A stretch of DNA of 14,892 nucleotides from contig CALJUC010000247.1 of the NCBI GenBank assembly GCA_937975585.1, positions 1 to 14,892 of the forward strand, written 5' to 3'. The translations under genes and the position numbers were made by a program. Position 1 is the first letter of the stretch. Every line of letters starts with the position of its first letter. This DNA comes from an uncultured Moraxella sp. (GTDB taxonomy: Bacteria; Pseudomonadota; Gammaproteobacteria; Pseudomonadales; Moraxellaceae). The notes beneath the pieces were generated by a model, which saw only the letters and a program-made list of their open reading frames with translations, searched no databases and was not told the DNA's origin. Positions 12,987 through 14,892 of this stretch are shown in pieces.

Positions 12987-14892
12987 TTAGCGAGCCATAT
13001 CCTGTGCTTGGGTCACAGCAACCGCTGTCATGTTAACGATACGACGTGCAGTAGCAGATGAGGTCAAGATATGTACTGGTTTTGATGCACCTAACAACAA
13101 TGGACCTACGGTCACACTGCTTGTCGCTGTTTTTAGCAAGTTAAATGCGATATTCGCAGCATCCAAGTTAGGCATAATCAATAAGTTAGCCGAACCCGTC
13201 AATTTACTAAAATTGAATGACGTAGTACGTAAACGGTCATCTAGCGCAGCATCCCCATGGATTTCGCCATCAAACTCAAAGTCTACATTCATCTCTTCCA
13301 ATAATTGGTAAACGCGACGCATTTTTTGTGCACTTTCAGAATCAGATGAACCAAAGTTAGAATGTGACAATAGCGCAACACGTGGTTCAATACCAAAACG
13401 GCGTACTTCTTGTGCTGCTAACACCGTCATTTCAGCCAATTGCTCAGCAGTTGGGTCTTCATGAATATAGGTATCCGCGATAAACAGATTACGACCTTGT
13501 AGTAACAGTGCATTTAGGGCGTAAAAGTCTTTTACGTTGTCTTTTTTCTTGATGACGCGTTGGACATAATTCAAATGTAATGGGTAAGAACCAAACGTAC
13601 CACAAATCATACCATCGGCATCACCGCGCTCTACCATCAATGAACCAATCAAAGAGGTCTTACGACGGACATCACGACGGGCTAATTCAATGGTTACACC
13701 CTGACGTTGGTTAGCTTGATAATAGTATTGCCAGTAATCTTTGTAGCGCGGGTCACTTTCGATATTCACCATCTCAAAGTGTTCGCCTGGTACAAGACGA
13801 AGACCTAAGCGCTGAATCTGGCTTTCAACGATCGCTGGACGACCGACCAAGATAGGACGGGCAAGACCTTCATCCACCACCACTTGTACCGCACGCAATA
13901 CGTTCTCGTCTTCACCTTCACAGTAAACGATACGTTTTGGCGCTTGTTGTGCTTTGGCAAAGATAGGTTTCATCAAGAACGCAGAGTTATAAACGAACTC
14001 AGAAAGTTTTTGACGGTAAGTGCGCATGTCTTCGATTGGTAAGGTCGCAACGCCAGAATCCATCGCGGCTTTGGCAACGGCTGGTGCGATTTCGATAATC
14101 AAGTTTGGCTCTAGGGGGCCAGGGATGATGTATTCACGGCCAAAGCGTTTGCTTTCATCAACGGCTTTTTGACCACTTAATGGGGTTGCTTCTACATGTG
14201 CCATAGCAGCGATTGCACGAACACAAGCGATTTTCATCTCTTCGTTCACGGTGGTCGCACCCACGTCTAGCGCACCACGGAAGATATAAGGAAAGCACAA
14301 CGCATTGTTAACTTGGTTTGGGTAGTCAGAACGACCGGTTGCGATAATCGCGTCTGGGCGAACCGCTTTCGCATCTTCTGGTAAAATTTCAGGATTTGGG
14401 TTCGCTAGCGCAAAAATGATTGGATCAGTGGCCATTTGGCGAACCATATCTTGGGTCAACATGCCTGCAGCGGACAGACCTAAGAACATATCAGCACCGA
14501 CAATCACGTCTGATAAGGTTTTGGCATCAGTATCACGCGCGTAACGTTGTTTTGAATCGTCTAGATTGGTGCGAGAAGTTGAGATGATGCCTTTTGAGTC
14601 AGCAACAAAAATATTTTTTTTGTCCACGCCCAATGCGCAAATCAAGTCCAAGCAAGAAATTGCCGCAGCACCAGCACCCGAACAGACAACTTGGATTTCT
14701 TCAATTTTTTTGCCTGTGATAATCAAGGCGTTTAATAAGGCCGCGCCAACGATAATCGCAGTACCATGTTGGTCATCATGGAATACTGGAATATTCATGC
14801 GTTTACGCAATTCTTTTTCGATATAAAAACACTCGGGCGCTTTGATGTCTTCTAAGTTAATACCACCAAACGTTGGTTCAAGTGATGCAATC
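12987..14892 (-). CDS. maeB: NADP-dependent malic enzyme with C-terminal phosphotransacetylase-like domain (5' end cut by window edge)
   Basis: By family it performs oxidative decarboxylation of malate to pyruvate with NADPH, supplying pyruvate and reducing power during growth on organic acids. The visible 634 residues read off the right edge without a start; E. coli MaeB has 759, so roughly 125 residues are missing. The malic domain shows FGGINLEDIKAPECFYIE and IPVFHDDQHGTAI. The nucleotide-binding domain shows VCSGAGAAAISCL. The second half (VYCEGEDENVLRA onward) resembles phosphate acetyltransferase, the domain that is usually regulatory in MaeB. The internal Met at 14810 is not the start, because conserved sequence continues upstream. 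It ends in a strong terminator before cca. The small forms without the Pta-like domain (MaeA, MalS type) are excluded. Confidence 0.95.
   Translation of the reverse strand, partial: IASLEPTFGGINLEDIKAPECFYIEKELRKRMNIPVFHDDQHGTAIIVGAALLNALIITGKKIEEIQVVCSGAGAAAISCLDLICALGVDKKNIFVADSKGIISTSRTNLDDSKQRYARDTDAKTLSDVIVGADMFLGLSAAGMLTQDMVRQMATDPIIFALANPNPEILPEDAKAVRPDAIIATGRSDYPNQVNNALCFPYIFRGALDVGATTVNEEMKIACVRAIAAMAHVEATPLSGQKAVDESKRFGREYIIPGPLEPNLIIEIAPAVAKAAMDSGVATLPIEDMRTYRQKLSEFVYNSAFLMKPIFAKAQQAPKRIVYCEGEDENVLRAVQVVVDEGLARPILVGRPAIVESQIQRLGLRLVPGEHFEMVNIESDPRYKDYWQYYYQANQRQGVTIELARRDVRRKTSLIGSLMVERGDADGMICGTFGSYPLHLNYVQRVIKKKDNVKDFYALNALLLQGRNLFIADTYIHEDPTAEQLAEMTVLAAQEVRRFGIEPRVALLSHSNFGSSDSESAQKMRRVYQLLEEMNVDFEFDGEIHGDAALDDRLRTTSFNFSKLTGSANLLIMPNLDAANIAFNLLKTATSSVTVGPLLLGASKPVHILTSSATARRIVNMTAVAVTQAQDMAR

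Noticed and set aside
12987..14810. maeB starting at the internal Met at 14810
   Set aside because: Conserved malic-enzyme sequence (FGGINLEDIKAPECF) continues in frame to the right edge, so the gene is truncated by the window, not by biology.
1..14892. Mobile elements, phage genes, CRISPR arrays, defence or secretion systems
   Set aside because: No transposase, integrase, regularly spaced repeats or foreign-looking gene block is visible; nearly all coding space is conserved housekeeping genes.

Overview
The window looks like a core-genome stretch of a moderately AT-rich gammaproteobacterium. The best guess is the family Moraxellaceae (Moraxella, Faucicola or Psychrobacter type). This rests on protein flavour and gene neighbourhoods: ppiB-lpxH divergent from glnS, a PBP7-type pbpG facing a short DksA-like gene, pgk and a Calvin-subtype class II aldolase close together, and aroQ-accB-accC. 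The assignment comes from recognising families and was not tested by a search. I see no insertion sequence, prophage, CRISPR array, tRNA or rRNA.

Layout. From the left edge to about 950, ppiB and a truncated lpxH read leftward as a pair. They are divergent from glnS (1390-3141), which ends in a clear intrinsic terminator. An unusually long AT-rich gap with inverted repeats leads to pbpG (3691-4680), which shares a bidirectional terminator with a convergent small DksA/TraR-family gene (4781-5098, minus). Divergent from that is a rightward block: pgk, an alanine-rich lipoprotein with its own promoter and terminator, fba, and ruvA without a ruvB beside it. From 9190 to the right edge everything reads leftward: maeB (5' end cut off), then cca-aroQ, then accB-accC.

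Functions. The genes serve envelope building (lpxH for lipid A, pbpG for peptidoglycan trimming, accB/accC for malonyl-CoA, one lipoprotein), central carbon flow (pgk, fba, maeB), translation (glnS, cca), folding (ppiB), aromatic biosynthesis (aroQ), recombination (ruvA) and stringent-type transcription control (the DksA-like protein).

I found no convincing undescribed multi-gene system. The most interesting departures are a DksA-like protein that has lost all four zinc-finger cysteines but keeps the coiled-coil-tip acidic motif, and a CCA-adding enzyme whose C-terminal half has lost the HD phosphohydrolase motif. Several dyads sit where regulation would act: at the fba start site, upstream of accB, between accB and accC, and ahead of pbpG. 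Start sites of ppiB, pgk and cca were moved to internal ATGs with better ribosome binding sites or family fit.
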